Source: Yinghuangia elevatio (lineage in GTDB: Bacteria > Actinomycetota > Actinomycetes > Streptomycetales > Streptomycetaceae). From it: a stretch of 37,539 bases of DNA. Shown piece by piece: positions 14,136 through 24,027 of this stretch (position 1 is the stretch's first letter; every line of letters begins with the position of its first letter). The stretch lies in NCBI RefSeq assembly GCF_040649515.1, contig NZ_JBEZFP010000095.1, forward strand, positions 1 to 37,539. Reading direction: 5' to 3'. The notes below the pieces were generated by a model. The model was not told where the DNA came from and did no database searches. It was given only the letters and a program-made list of their open reading frames with translations. Position numbers and translations under genes: made by a program.

Positions 14136-15622
14136 AACTTCACACACACATTCGTCGGCTCGGAGAAGAAGTCGAGGGAGTGCACGCCGCCTTCGCGGCC
14201 GATGCCGGAGGACTTGACGCCGCCGAAGGGCGTGCGGAGGTCGCGCAGGTTCCAGCAGTTGACCCAGGCGATGCCGACGTCGAGGCGCGGTGCGACGCGG
14301 TGCGCGCGCGACAGGTCGGTGGTCCAGACGGAGGCCGCGAGGCCGTACGGGCTGTCGTTGGCCAGCCGTACCGCTTCGTCCTCGCTGTCGAACGGCGCCA
14401 GGTGGCACACCGGTCCGAAGATCTCCTCGCGGACGACCGGGTGCGACTCCGGCAGCCCGGCGAGCACGGTGGGTTCGACGTAGAAGCCGTCGTCGCGGTC
14501 GTCGCCGAACGACGGTACGCCGCCGCCGGCGAGCACCGCCCCGTCGCGCGCCGCCTGGGCGTAGTAGCCGAGCACCTTGGCCCGGTGCTCGGCGGAGACC
14601 AGCGGTCCCAGGCGCGTGCCGTCCTCGTACGGGCGGCCGAGCACCAGGTCCTTGGCGCGCGCCGCGAGGGCGGCGGCGAACTCGTCGAAGACCTCCCGCT
14701 GGACGTACACGCGCTCCGTGCACAGGCACACCTGGCCGCTGTTGGTGAACGCGGAGGCCACGGTGCCGTCGACCGCCCGCTCGAAGTCGGCGTCGGCGAA
14801 GACCAACGCCGCGTTCTTGCCGCCCAGTTCGAAGGAGACCGGAGTCAGGTTGCGGGCGGCGGCACCCATGATGGCGGTGCCGGTGCGGGTCTCACCGGTG
14901 AAGGCGATCGCGTCGACGTCCGGGTGCGAGGTGAGGAACTCGCCCGCGCTGTCCGTCCCGAGCCCGTGGACCAGGTTGAACACGCCCTCGGGAACCCCGG
15001 CTTCGTCCATGACCTCGGCGAGCAGCGTGGCCGTGGAGGGGGTCAGCTCGGACGGCTTGGCGACGACCGTGTTGCCGGCCGCGAGCGCCGGGGCGACCTT
15101 CCAGGTCAGCAGGAGCAGCGGCAGGTTCCACGGCGAGACGATCGCGACCACGCCGAGCGGGCGGCGCACGGTGTAGTTGAGCGCGCCCAGGCCGTCGGGG
15201 GTGGTGGTGCGGTACGCCTCCTCGGCCCGGCCGAGCGCGAGGTCGGCGTAGCTGCGGAAGTTGGCGATGCCGCGCGGGATGTCGACCGAGGAGGCCAGCG
15301 CGTACGGCTTGCCGGTGTCCGCGATCTCCGCGGCGACGAACTCCGCGAAGCGGGCCTCGATGCCGTCCGCGATGCGGCGCAGCACCCGGCAGCGGCCGGC
15401 GGTGTCCAGATCGCCCCAGGGGCCGGTGAGTGCGGTGCGGGCGGCCGCCACCGCGCGGTCGACGGTGGTGCGGCCCGCGTGCGGGACGCTGCCGAACACC
15501 TGCCCGGTGACCGGGTCCACGAGGTCGAAGGGGTCGCCTTCGCTCGCGGTCTCGAAACGGCCGGCGATGTAGTGCGCCCAGCGGGTGGGCCGGGGTGCCG
15601 GAGCGGGGGGCTGCGGGGCCAC
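14132..15622 (-). CDS. 2-Aminomuconate/2-hydroxymuconate-6-semialdehyde dehydrogenase
   Basis: An NAD-dependent aldehyde dehydrogenase of 496 aa, first gene of the catabolic run. Catalytic features are FELGGKNAALVFADAD (general base Glu) and GQVCLCTERVYV (nucleophile Cys), with VSPWNLPLLLLTWKVAPALAAGNTVVAKPSE as cofactor/substrate region and EEIFGPV near the end. The ending around GGVKSSGIGREGGVHSLDFFSEPTNVCVKL is typical of the muconic-semialdehyde (DmpC/NbaE/AmnC) branch. Given the neighbours, the likely reaction is 2-aminomuconate semialdehyde to 2-aminomuconate. The chosen start is GTG at 15622, with AGGAGG eight bases upstream and a normal family length. An ATG at 15784 would add 54 Arg/Gln/His-rich residues from a repeat region and is less likely. 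It ends in a GTGA overlap with the hydratase. Confidence 0.9.
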   Translation of the reverse strand: MAPQPPAPAPRPTRWAHYIAGRFETASEGDPFDLVDPVTGQVFGSVPHAGRTTVDRAVAAARTALTGPWGDLDTAGRCRVLRRIADGIEARFAEFVAAEIADTGKPYALASSVDIPRGIANFRSYADLALGRAEEAYRTTTPDGLGALNYTVRRPLGVVAIVSPWNLPLLLLTWKVAPALAAGNTVVAKPSELTPSTATLLAEVMDEAGVPEGVFNLVHGLGTDSAGEFLTSHPDVDAIAFTGETRTGTAIMGAAARNLTPVSFELGGKNAALVFADADFERAVDGTVASAFTNSGQVCLCTERVYVQREVFDEFAAALAARAKDLVLGRPYEDGTRLGPLVSAEHRAKVLGYYAQAARDGAVLAGGGVPSFGDDRDDGFYVEPTVLAGLPESHPVVREEIFGPVCHLAPFDSEDEAVRLANDSPYGLAASVWTTDLSRAHRVAPRLDVGIAWVNCWNLRDLRTPFGGVKSSGIGREGGVHSLDFFSEPTNVCVKL

Positions 15623-15706
15623 CTGAGGGGCCTCCTCGGGAGAGACGGGACGTTGGGGCGGCGCTTGGCCGCGATGCCGCGCGGCGACTGTGCCGTGTTG
15701 AGCGGT

Positions 15707-15748
15707 GGCGCTGTGCCTTTGGCGCTGTGCGGTCGAGTGGCGCTGTGC
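15707..15748. repeat. Three direct copies of GGCGCTGTGC
   Basis: Exact 10-bp copies at 15707-15716, 15721-15730 and 15739-15748 (start-to-start 14 and 18 bp) lie upstream of the dehydrogenase gene within the LysR divergent region. They could be regulator half-sites or a degenerating tandem repeat. Confidence 0.6.
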
Positions 15749-15861
15749 GGTGCCGCGTCGGCGTATGCCTTGTGCACGCATCATCCCGAGAAGGAGGCAT
15801 GCCGAACCAATGCCATTTCGGGTCAGAGATATACCGTGATAGATGTAGCGGCATCGCGGCT

Positions 15862-15893
15862 GGTCAGCCGGTCAGCTGTTCGGCAGGTCAGCC
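15862..15893. repeat. Four tandem 8-bp units (GGTCAGCC type)
   Basis: Contiguous units GGTCAGCC, GGTCAGCT, GTTCGGCA and GGTCAGCC occupy 15862-15893, between the AT-rich patch and the LysR start. The third unit is diverged. It would lie in the 5' untranslated or promoter region of the regulator gene. Confidence 0.65.
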
Positions 15894-15966
15894 AATGCGC
15901 GGGGCGGCAGGTCGGGTGCTCGGCCGGTGGACGGGCCGCGGGGCGGCGAAAGGCAGGGGACCGCAG

Positions 15967-16905
15967 GTGATCGACCTTCTCGACGGACGGCTCAAGTTCC
16001 GTCATCTCGGGCTCGTGGTCGCGGTGGCCGAGCACGGCAGCGTCGTGCGGGCCGCCGAGGCGCTGCACCTCACGCAGCCGGCGGCGACGCGGACCCTGCG
16101 CGAGCTGGAGGACCTGGTCGGCGCGCGCCTGTTCGACCGGGGGCCGCGCGGCATGACCGCGACGGTCTACGGGACGGCGATGGTCGAGCACGCCCGGCTC
16201 GTGCTGGCGGAGGTGCGGCGTGCGGGGGAGCACCTGGCCGGGCTCCGCGAGGGCCAGACGGGCACGGTCACGGTCGGGACCCTTCTGGCGGGCACGAGCG
16301 TGCTGCTGCCGCGCGCTGTGGCGGCGCTGAAGCGGGAGCGTCCGAGGGTCACGGTCGTGGTGCGCGAGGCGACGTACGACGTGCTGTACCAGCAGTTGCT
16401 GGCGGGAGAGGTGGACGTGGTCGTCGGGCGGCTGAGTCCGCCGCCGGAGCCGGGGCGCGTACGCCAGCACGCCCTTTACCACGAGCCCATCCGGCTCATG
16501 GCGCGCCGGTCGCACCCCCTGCACCTGGCGGGCCGTGAGGTGGAGCTCGCCGAGACGCTCGCCCACCCCTGGATCCTGCCGCTCGAACAGACCACACTGC
16601 GCGGCGAGTTGGAGGCGTTGTTCGACCGCAGCGGGCTCCCGTTGCCGGCCGACCGCGTCGAATGCACATCCATCCTGACGGTCCGCGCCCTGCTGCTGGC
16701 GACCGACATGATCGCGGCGCTGCCCGAGCTGGTGGTCACCGGCGACGATCAACTGGCGCCGCTGCCGGTGCCCTTGGAGTCGGTCCGTCGCACGGTCGGG
16801 ACGACTCTGGTAGCGGGGCGCACGATGACCCCCGCGGTCCGCGAGTTCGTGCGGCACCTGGAGGTCGAGGGCGAGGAGTTGGGCGCGGCCTTGGCCGGTG
16901 TGTGA
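15967..16905 (+). CDS. LysR-family transcriptional regulator
   Basis: A 312-aa DNA-binding regulator, probably controlling the divergent kynurenine/3-hydroxyanthranilate operon. Residues about 5-65 are the winged helix-turn-helix: LKFRHLGLVVAVAEHGSVVRAAEALHLTQPAATRTLRELEDLVGARLFDR. The remainder is the substrate-binding-like effector domain, with a GTVTVGTLLAG opening typical of the family. The start is GTG at 15967 with AGGGGA six bases upstream; the open frame to 15595 upstream has no such site. The opening resembles the PcaQ/GbpR-type LysR group. The expected inducer would be a pathway intermediate (inference from divergent position). It converges on the geosmin synthase gene downstream. 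Confidence 0.9.
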   Translation: MIDLLDGRLKFRHLGLVVAVAEHGSVVRAAEALHLTQPAATRTLRELEDLVGARLFDRGPRGMTATVYGTAMVEHARLVLAEVRRAGEHLAGLREGQTGTVTVGTLLAGTSVLLPRAVAALKRERPRVTVVVREATYDVLYQQLLAGEVDVVVGRLSPPPEPGRVRQHALYHEPIRLMARRSHPLHLAGREVELAETLAHPWILPLEQTTLRGELEALFDRSGLPLPADRVECTSILTVRALLLATDMIAALPELVVTGDDQLAPLPVPLESVRRTVGTTLVAGRTMTPAVREFVRHLEVEGEELGAALAGV

Positions 16906-16914
16906 CGGGAGTGT

Positions 16915-16969
16915 GACCGGCGCTCGACCGGCGCCCGACCGACGCCTGATCGGCGTCTGACCGGTCTGT
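16915..16969. repeat. Five tandem 11-bp units beyond the LysR gene
   Basis: Units GACCGGCGCTC, GACCGGCGCCC, GACCGACGCCT, GATCGGCGTCT and GACCGGTCTGT follow each other without gaps, starting 10 bases after the LysR stop codon. The period is close to one helical turn of DNA. Confidence 0.85.
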
Positions 16970-16987
16970 ACGCAAGGTGCGCCAGGC

Positions 16988-17027
16988 GGCACGGCGGGCC
17001 GGAGCGGATGGACCGGTCCGCCGTGCC
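16988..17027. terminator. Hairpin between convergent lysR-type and geosmin synthase genes
   Basis: A perfect 10-bp inverted repeat (GGCACGGCGG at 16988-16997, complement at 17018-17027) with a 20-nt loop, 21 bases past the geosmin synthase stop. It can act for both converging transcripts. Confidence 0.55.
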
Positions 17028-17048
17028 TGTCCCGGAGGGAGCGCCGGT

Positions 17049-19340
<2,292 letters not shown>

Positions 19341-19517
19341 GAGACCCCCTCGGCCATTCCCCCGATTTCCGCCACCCGGACGACTGGGCATTACCCCGAC
19401 CGGTTGGCGGCTATCCGGGGGACGGAACAGTCATACAAAATGCCCGGCCGCGAGCTTTTCCGGCGCCTGCCCGCAAAGACCCCACCTACTCTGGAAGTCC
19501 GTCGAACAGGAGTGCCG
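19341..19517. promoter_or_regulatory. Divergent spacer between geosmin synthase and a BtuF-like gene
   Basis: 177 bp that must carry promoters for both genes. There are AT-rich patches near 19428-19443 and TACTCT at 19487-19492, the latter a possible -10 for the plus-strand gene 26 bases before its start. No well-spaced -35 goes with it. Confidence 0.3.
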
Positions 19518-20288
19518 ATGACCGAGCAGCGCGACACCGACGACCTGGGGTACGCCGTCCCGGTCCCCGACCGGGTGCGCCGGGTGGTGTCCCTCGTGCC
19601 GTCGCTCACCGAGGCCGTCGCGGCCACCGCGCCCGGGCTGCTGGTGGGTGCGACCGACTGGTGCAGCCACCCCGCGGATCTGGACGTGGTGCGCGTACGC
19701 GGCACGAAGAACCCGGACCTCGACGCCGTCGCCGACCTCGCACCCGACCTGGTGATCGCCAACGAGGAGGAGAACCGCGTCCCCGACCTGGACGCATTGC
19801 GCGACAGGGGGTTGGCCGTCTGGGTCACCCAAGTCCGCACTCTCGACGAGGCGTTCGCCTCGCTGCGCCGCCTGCTGTGCGGCGCCTGCCGACTGGACGA
19901 GCCGGAGTGGCTGGGACGGGCCGAGGCGGCGTGGGCACGGATCGACCGTGCCGCCCGGCCGCCCCGGACCGCGGTGGTGCCGATCTGGCGCCGGCCGTGG
20001 ATGGTCGTCGGGCGCGACACGTTCGCCGGGGACCTGCTACGCCGGTTGGGTATCGCCAACCTCTACGCCGACGACGCGGAGCGCTACCCGCGCGTCGGCC
20101 TGGACGACCTGGTCGCCGCCGCGCCGGACCTCGTGGTTCTGCCCGACGAGCCGTACCGCTTCACGGCCGACGACGGACCCGAGTGCTTCCCCGGGACCCG
20201 GACCGTCCTGCTGAGCGGCCGTCACCTCACGTGGTACGGCCCGTCCCTGACCGAGGCCGCCGACGAACTCGCCCGCGCACTGCGCTGA
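19518..20288 (+). CDS. BtuF-like helical-backbone metal receptor without export signal
   Basis: A 256-aa protein of the type III periplasmic-binding family (cobalamin/siderophore binding proteins). Features are RVVSLVPSLTEAVAAT near residues 21-36, GTKNPDLDAVADLAPDLVIANEEENR, and LGIANLYADDAERYPRVGLDDLVAAAPDLVVLPDEPY in the second lobe. ATG at 19518 has AGGAG eight bases upstream. Unlike a transporter component, it starts with a hydrophilic MTEQRDTDDLG and shows no signal peptide or lipobox. No permease or ATPase of a B12 importer is beside it. It therefore looks cytoplasmic and may bind a corrinoid or other metal ligand there. Homologues are usually annotated as cobalamin-binding protein; the role is unknown. 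Confidence 0.85.
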   Translation: MTEQRDTDDLGYAVPVPDRVRRVVSLVPSLTEAVAATAPGLLVGATDWCSHPADLDVVRVRGTKNPDLDAVADLAPDLVIANEEENRVPDLDALRDRGLAVWVTQVRTLDEAFASLRRLLCGACRLDEPEWLGRAEAAWARIDRAARPPRTAVVPIWRRPWMVVGRDTFAGDLLRRLGIANLYADDAERYPRVGLDDLVAAAPDLVVLPDEPYRFTADDGPECFPGTRTVLLSGRHLTWYGPSLTEAADELARALR

Positions 20289-20301
20289 TTCCGGGCATCC
20301 G

Positions 20302-21207
20302 TCAGGCGTCGCGGCGCAGCAGGGCGGTGGCGCCCAGCGCCAGACAGGCGGCCGCCCACAGCGCGAGAACTCCCAGCCCCGTCCAGGGACCGATCGGCGC
20401 CGACGCCATGTCGACCGTCGTCTGGACCGCCATGCCCGCCGAAGCGGGGCCGATCTCGTTGAGCCGTTCCATCCACTTGTCGTCCGAGACCAGCGACGCG
20501 AGGACGGGGAAGACGTACAGCAGGCCCAGGACCGCGGTGAGCGAACCCGCGGTGTCGCGCAGCAGCCACGTGATCCCCGCACTCAGCAGGGCGATCAGCA
20601 CGAGGTAGAGCACGGTGCCGAACGCCGCGCGAGCGGTGGGCCCGTCGGCGAGCGACAGCGGCTCGTAGCCGTGCGCCCGGGTGAAGCCGCCGCCGATCAG
20701 CAGGTACCGCCCGACGGCGACCGAGGCGAGGACCGCCGCGGTACCCGCCGCCGCGGCCACCGCCGCCAAGACCGCGGCCTTGGCGCCGAGGACGCGGAGC
20801 CGGACCGGCATCGCGGTGAGTGTCGTGCGGATCATGCCGGTGGCGTACTCGCCGGAGACCGCGAGGACCGCCAGCACCGCGACGGCCGTCTGGCCGACCC
20901 AGGTGCCGGTCAGGCTGAGCTTGACGACGTCCTCGCCGCAGGATGCGTCGGTGCGGCACTGGTCGGTGTCCACCGCGCCCGTCGTCAGCGCCCCGACGGC
21001 TGTGGTGAGCACGACGATTGCCGCGATGAGCCACCAAGTGCTGGTCAGGGTCCGCAGTTTCGTCCACTCGGCGTGCAAGTCCCGGAGCAGGGACCGGACC
21101 AGGGATCCGGGGAGGACCGCAGCCCTCCCCGGATCCCGGTGGTCGGCGGCGACCGCCGGAGCCTTGCCCGCTTCGGTGCGCGGGGTCGCGCCGATCCCGA
21201 TGTTCAT
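20302..21207 (-). CDS. ABC-2-type exporter permease subunit
   Basis: A 301-aa membrane protein, third gene of an ATPase-permease-permease operon. The cytoplasmic N-terminus ends LLRDLHAEWTKLRTLTSTWW, the usual opening of actinobacterial ABC permeases that pair with daunorubicin-resistance-like ATPases. It is followed by about six hydrophobic segments. The SGEYATGMIRTTLTAMPVRLRVLGAKA block is the conserved coupling region. The ATG at 21207 overlaps the preceding permease stop as ATGA. A small extracellular loop after the first membrane segment has two cysteines (DQCRTDASCGED). The substrate is unknown. It converges on the BtuF-like gene with only 13 bp between the stops. Confidence 0.88.
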   Translation of the reverse strand: MNIGIGATPRTEAGKAPAVAADHRDPGRAAVLPGSLVRSLLRDLHAEWTKLRTLTSTWWLIAAIVVLTTAVGALTTGAVDTDQCRTDASCGEDVVKLSLTGTWVGQTAVAVLAVLAVSGEYATGMIRTTLTAMPVRLRVLGAKAAVLAAVAAAAGTAAVLASVAVGRYLLIGGGFTRAHGYEPLSLADGPTARAAFGTVLYLVLIALLSAGITWLLRDTAGSLTAVLGLLYVFPVLASLVSDDKWMERLNEIGPASAGMAVQTTVDMASAPIGPWTGLGVLALWAAACLALGATALLRRDA

Positions 21208-22823
21208 GCCGCGCGCCGGCGGATCCGCCACGCGGCCAGCGCCAGCGCGGCGAGCGTGTACAGCAACAGCACGCCGAAACCGGCCCAGGGAGCCTGCGGG
21301 TAGCAGCCGTCCTCCGGTATGCACGCGCTGTCGACCTGGCCGAAGTCGTCGGTGGTCCGCTGCACCGCGAACCCGGCCACCGGTGTCGCTTGCATGATGA
21401 ACCGGGCCGCGTCCAACGGCAGTCCGGACAGCAGGATCTGCGGCAGCACCAGCAGCACGATGATGACGCTCACCGCCGCGGCGGTGTTGCGCAGCAGCGC
21501 GCCGAGCGCCATGGCGAACACCGCTACCAGGGCGAGCACTCCGGCGGTGCCGACCACCGCGGCGAACACCCGTCCGTCGCCCAGCGACGGTTCCGGGAAC
21601 TGCGGCGGCCGGAGGCCCGACGAGCGCAGCAGCGGCTGGCCGATCAGGAACGAGGCGACCGACGCCACCAGTCCGACCGCGAACGCCGCCGTGCCCAACA
21701 CGAGCGCCTTCGCGGCAAGTACCCGTCCACGCCGCGGACTTGCCGTGAACGTCGTCAGGATCATGCCCTTGCGGTACTCCGCGGTGATGAACAGCACGCC
21801 CAGCGCCGCGAGCGGGATCAGGCCGATCATCGCGCCCTCCAGCGAGCGCTGCGCGAGATCGGTCTCGGACTCCATCGGCGCGATGTCGCCGGAGGCGGTG
21901 AGGGTGTGCACGCCGCCGGACTCGGACGCCGTGTTGTTCCCGGGGCCGTCGGGACCGGGTCCCTCTCCCGCGGGCCCGTCCGGCCGGTCCGGCGCGCCCG
22001 GGACACGGGGCCCGCGCGGGGGTGCGCCGACGTCGACACCGCGGACCGGACCTTCGGTCCTGCCGTCGACGGAGAATCCGTCGAAGGTGCCGGTCGCCGA
22101 GGAGGGACCGCCCTCGACCGAGGTCGAGCCGAACTGCCGCTCGACGGCGAACAGCCCCGGGGACGTGACGAACAGCCCCACCTCGGCGCTCGCCGGCAGT
22201 CCCTCGAGCGTGGCCGATCCGACCTTGTCCCAGACCACGCCGTCGGCCGACTCGTAGCCGGTCACGACGTTCCCGGCGCGGGTGAGCCGCAACCACCGGG
22301 GCGACGACGGCGGCGCGGAGCTGCCCGCCCGGTCGACCGTGAAGTCGGTCTGGAACCGCACCCCGTGCGACTGGGTGAGCATCATCGCCGCGTACGTCGA
22401 ACCGGGCGTCGTGGACGCCTTCACGATGATGCCGGCCTTGGCCCACGGCGCGGGCTTGCCGCCCCCGAGGGCCATGCTCCTGTCGTCCTCCTCGGCGGTG
22501 TCCCGGGTCAGGCCGGTGACCCGTGCGGTCACCGTCCCGTCGCCGGCGAGGGGTTGCCCGACGAACTGGAACGCGTCGACGACCCGGGTGCCGTCCGGTC
22601 CGCGCGGCGGTGCTCCGCCGCCGCCCCCGCTCACCGAATCGCCGCCCGCGGAGAGCGTGGAGACCAGGATCGTCACCGCGACGGCGCTCAGCATCACGAT
22701 CGTCCAGCGGCGTACCGTGCGCAGCTTCGTCCATTCCGCGTGCAGCAGACGGACGAAGCCGTCGCCGCCCCGGGTGAGGGCGGACCGGTAGGCGGCCGGC
22801 TTGGGGGGAGTCTGCGTCGTCAT
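21204..22823 (-). CDS. ABC exporter permease with a large extracytoplasmic beta-sandwich domain
   Basis: A 539-aa permease. Residues 26-60 give the cytoplasmic HAEWTKLRTVRRW motif and first membrane segment. Residues about 62-325 lie outside the membrane. Within them, about 75-260 look like a concanavalin A-like (DUF1349-type) domain: KAGIIVKASTTPGSTYAAMMLTQ, GVRFQTDFTV, PRWLRLTRAGNVVTGYESADGVVWDKVG. A Gly/Pro-rich linker follows (about 262-308). The remaining membrane segments start near residue 331, with TAEYRKGMILTTFTASPRRGRVLAAKA as the conserved permease block. ATG at 22823 overlaps the ATPase stop as ATGA. The inserted domain is unusual for a drug-efflux-type permease and may bind a cell-surface ligand (inference). 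Confidence 0.88.
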   Translation of the reverse strand: MTTQTPPKPAAYRSALTRGGDGFVRLLHAEWTKLRTVRRWTIVMLSAVAVTILVSTLSAGGDSVSGGGGGAPPRGPDGTRVVDAFQFVGQPLAGDGTVTARVTGLTRDTAEEDDRSMALGGGKPAPWAKAGIIVKASTTPGSTYAAMMLTQSHGVRFQTDFTVDRAGSSAPPSSPRWLRLTRAGNVVTGYESADGVVWDKVGSATLEGLPASAEVGLFVTSPGLFAVERQFGSTSVEGGPSSATGTFDGFSVDGRTEGPVRGVDVGAPPRGPRVPGAPDRPDGPAGEGPGPDGPGNNTASESGGVHTLTASGDIAPMESETDLAQRSLEGAMIGLIPLAALGVLFITAEYRKGMILTTFTASPRRGRVLAAKALVLGTAAFAVGLVASVASFLIGQPLLRSSGLRPPQFPEPSLGDGRVFAAVVGTAGVLALVAVFAMALGALLRNTAAAVSVIIVLLVLPQILLSGLPLDAARFIMQATPVAGFAVQRTTDDFGQVDSACIPEDGCYPQAPWAGFGVLLLYTLAALALAAWRIRRRAA

Positions 22824-23794
22824 CGCCCCTCCCCGGTGTCCGCGCCGCTTGCGCCGTTCATCCGCGCGTCGCCGTCGCCATTCGAGGTAGCCCGGAACTC
22901 GGCCGAGTCACGCGTCAGTTCCATGTACGCCTCCTCCAACGAGGCCCGGTGTGCCGCCACTTCCGAGAACGGCACGCCGTGCTCGCCCAGCAGCGCCACG
23001 ATGCGCTCGGCGGGGAGCCCCGTGATCGTCAGGGTGTCCCGTCCCGTCGCCGCGACGGTGCCTCCCGCATCCGTCAGCACGCCCATCGCCTGGGTGCGCG
23101 CGCCGGTGCGCAGCGCCACCCGGTCGCCGGACGCCGCGGCCAGGAGTTCGGCCACACTCGTGTCGGCGATCAGCCGTCCGCGCCCGACCACCACCAAGTG
23201 GTCGGCGCTGTCCTCCAACTCGCTCATCAGGTGGCTGGAGATGAGCACCGTGCGGCCCTCCGCGGCGAGCGACCTCAGGAAGCCCCGGATCCAGCGGATG
23301 CCCTCCGGGTCGAGGCCGTTGACCGGCTCGTCGAGCAGCAGCACCGGCGGATCGCCGAGCAGCGCCGCCGCGATGCCGAGGCGCTGCCGCATGCCGAGCG
23401 AGTAGCCGCCGGCCCGGCGCCGTGCGGCCGAGGCGAGGCCCACCTGCTCCAGCAGGTCGTCGACGCGGCGCGTCGGGACGCCGTGCGAGTGCGCCAGCCA
23501 CAGCAGGTGGTCCCGGCCGCGGCGGCTCGGGTGCACCGCGGCGGCGTCCAGCAGCGCGCCGACCTCGTACAGAGGTGTGCGGATCGCGCGGTAGGGGAGG
23601 CCGCCGATCAGCGCCTGTCCCCCGTCGGGCGCGTCCAGGCCCAGAATCATCCGCATCGTCGTGGACTTGCCGGCCCCGTTGGGACCGACGAATCCGGTGA
23701 CCTGGCCCGGGCGCGCCGTGAACGACAGGCCGTCGACGGCGACGGCCGGACCGAACCGCTTGCGCAGGTCCGAGACTTCGATGGTTGCGTCCAT
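22820..23794 (-). CDS. ABC exporter ATP-binding protein
   Basis: A 324-aa cytoplasmic ATPase of the DrrA/CcmA-like exporter group, first gene of a three-gene operon with two permeases. Walker A GPNGAGKST lies at 37-45, the signature YSLGMRQRL at 131-139 and Walker B VLLLDEP at 151-157, followed by the H-loop segment LISSHLMSELE. The C-terminal ~100 residues form the extra domain found after the ATPase core in this group. ATG at 23794 lacks a Shine-Dalgarno match. A TAATCT that could serve as -10 lies seven bases upstream, so the mRNA may be leaderless. The operon is divergent from a two-component system that may control it. Confidence 0.92.
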   Translation of the reverse strand: MDATIEVSDLRKRFGPAVAVDGLSFTARPGQVTGFVGPNGAGKSTTMRMILGLDAPDGGQALIGGLPYRAIRTPLYEVGALLDAAAVHPSRRGRDHLLWLAHSHGVPTRRVDDLLEQVGLASAARRRAGGYSLGMRQRLGIAAALLGDPPVLLLDEPVNGLDPEGIRWIRGFLRSLAAEGRTVLISSHLMSELEDSADHLVVVGRGRLIADTSVAELLAAASGDRVALRTGARTQAMGVLTDAGGTVAATGRDTLTITGLPAERIVALLGEHGVPFSEVAAHRASLEEAYMELTRDSAEFRATSNGDGDARMNGASGADTGEGR

Positions 23795-24027
23795 GCCGAG
23801 GAGATTAGGGAGCGGGCGCCACCCGGGTCGTCACGCACGGGAGCCGTCTTGGGCGGCCCCGGCGCGGGGGACCGGGGGAGGCCCGCGTCCCCCGTGCGGG
23901 GGATGCCGGGAAGGCTGCCCCGGGGGACGCCGGGCGGCCGACGGGGCGGTGACAATGGCGTACGCGGATCTCCGGCGAGGCGGCCCGCGCCCGGCCGGAC
24001 CGGGGGAAGAAGGGGACGTACACACCG
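23795..24027. promoter_or_regulatory. Divergent region between the ABC exporter and its two-component system
   Basis: 233 bp. On the minus strand TAATCT (23807-23802) is a plausible -10 placing transcription start at or next to the exporter ATG. At 23888-23903 there is a perfect palindrome TCCCCC-GTGC-GGGGGA, a possible binding site for the adjacent NarL-type regulator or a hairpin. I could not place a good promoter for the histidine kinase gene. Confidence 0.4.

Larger units (their letters stand above)
15623..15966. promoter_or_regulatory. Divergent control region between the catabolic operon and its LysR gene
   Basis: 344 bp without a convincing gene, separating the dehydrogenase (minus) from the LysR regulator (plus). 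It should hold both promoters and the LysR operator. The only AT-rich patch is at about 15826-15848 (around GATATACCGTGATAGATG), the best place for promoter elements. I cannot fix a single -35/-10 pair or a T-N11-A box with confidence. It also holds two sets of short repeats, listed separately. Confidence 0.5.

Noticed and set aside
15623..15784. N-terminal extension of the semialdehyde dehydrogenase
   Set aside because: It would add Arg/Gln/His repeats; the GTG at 15622 has AGGAGG and yields the normal family length.
21208..22734. Reading the second ABC permease as an 810-aa protein
   Set aside because: The added part is the first permease in a shifted frame; ATG 21207 is coupled by ATGA.
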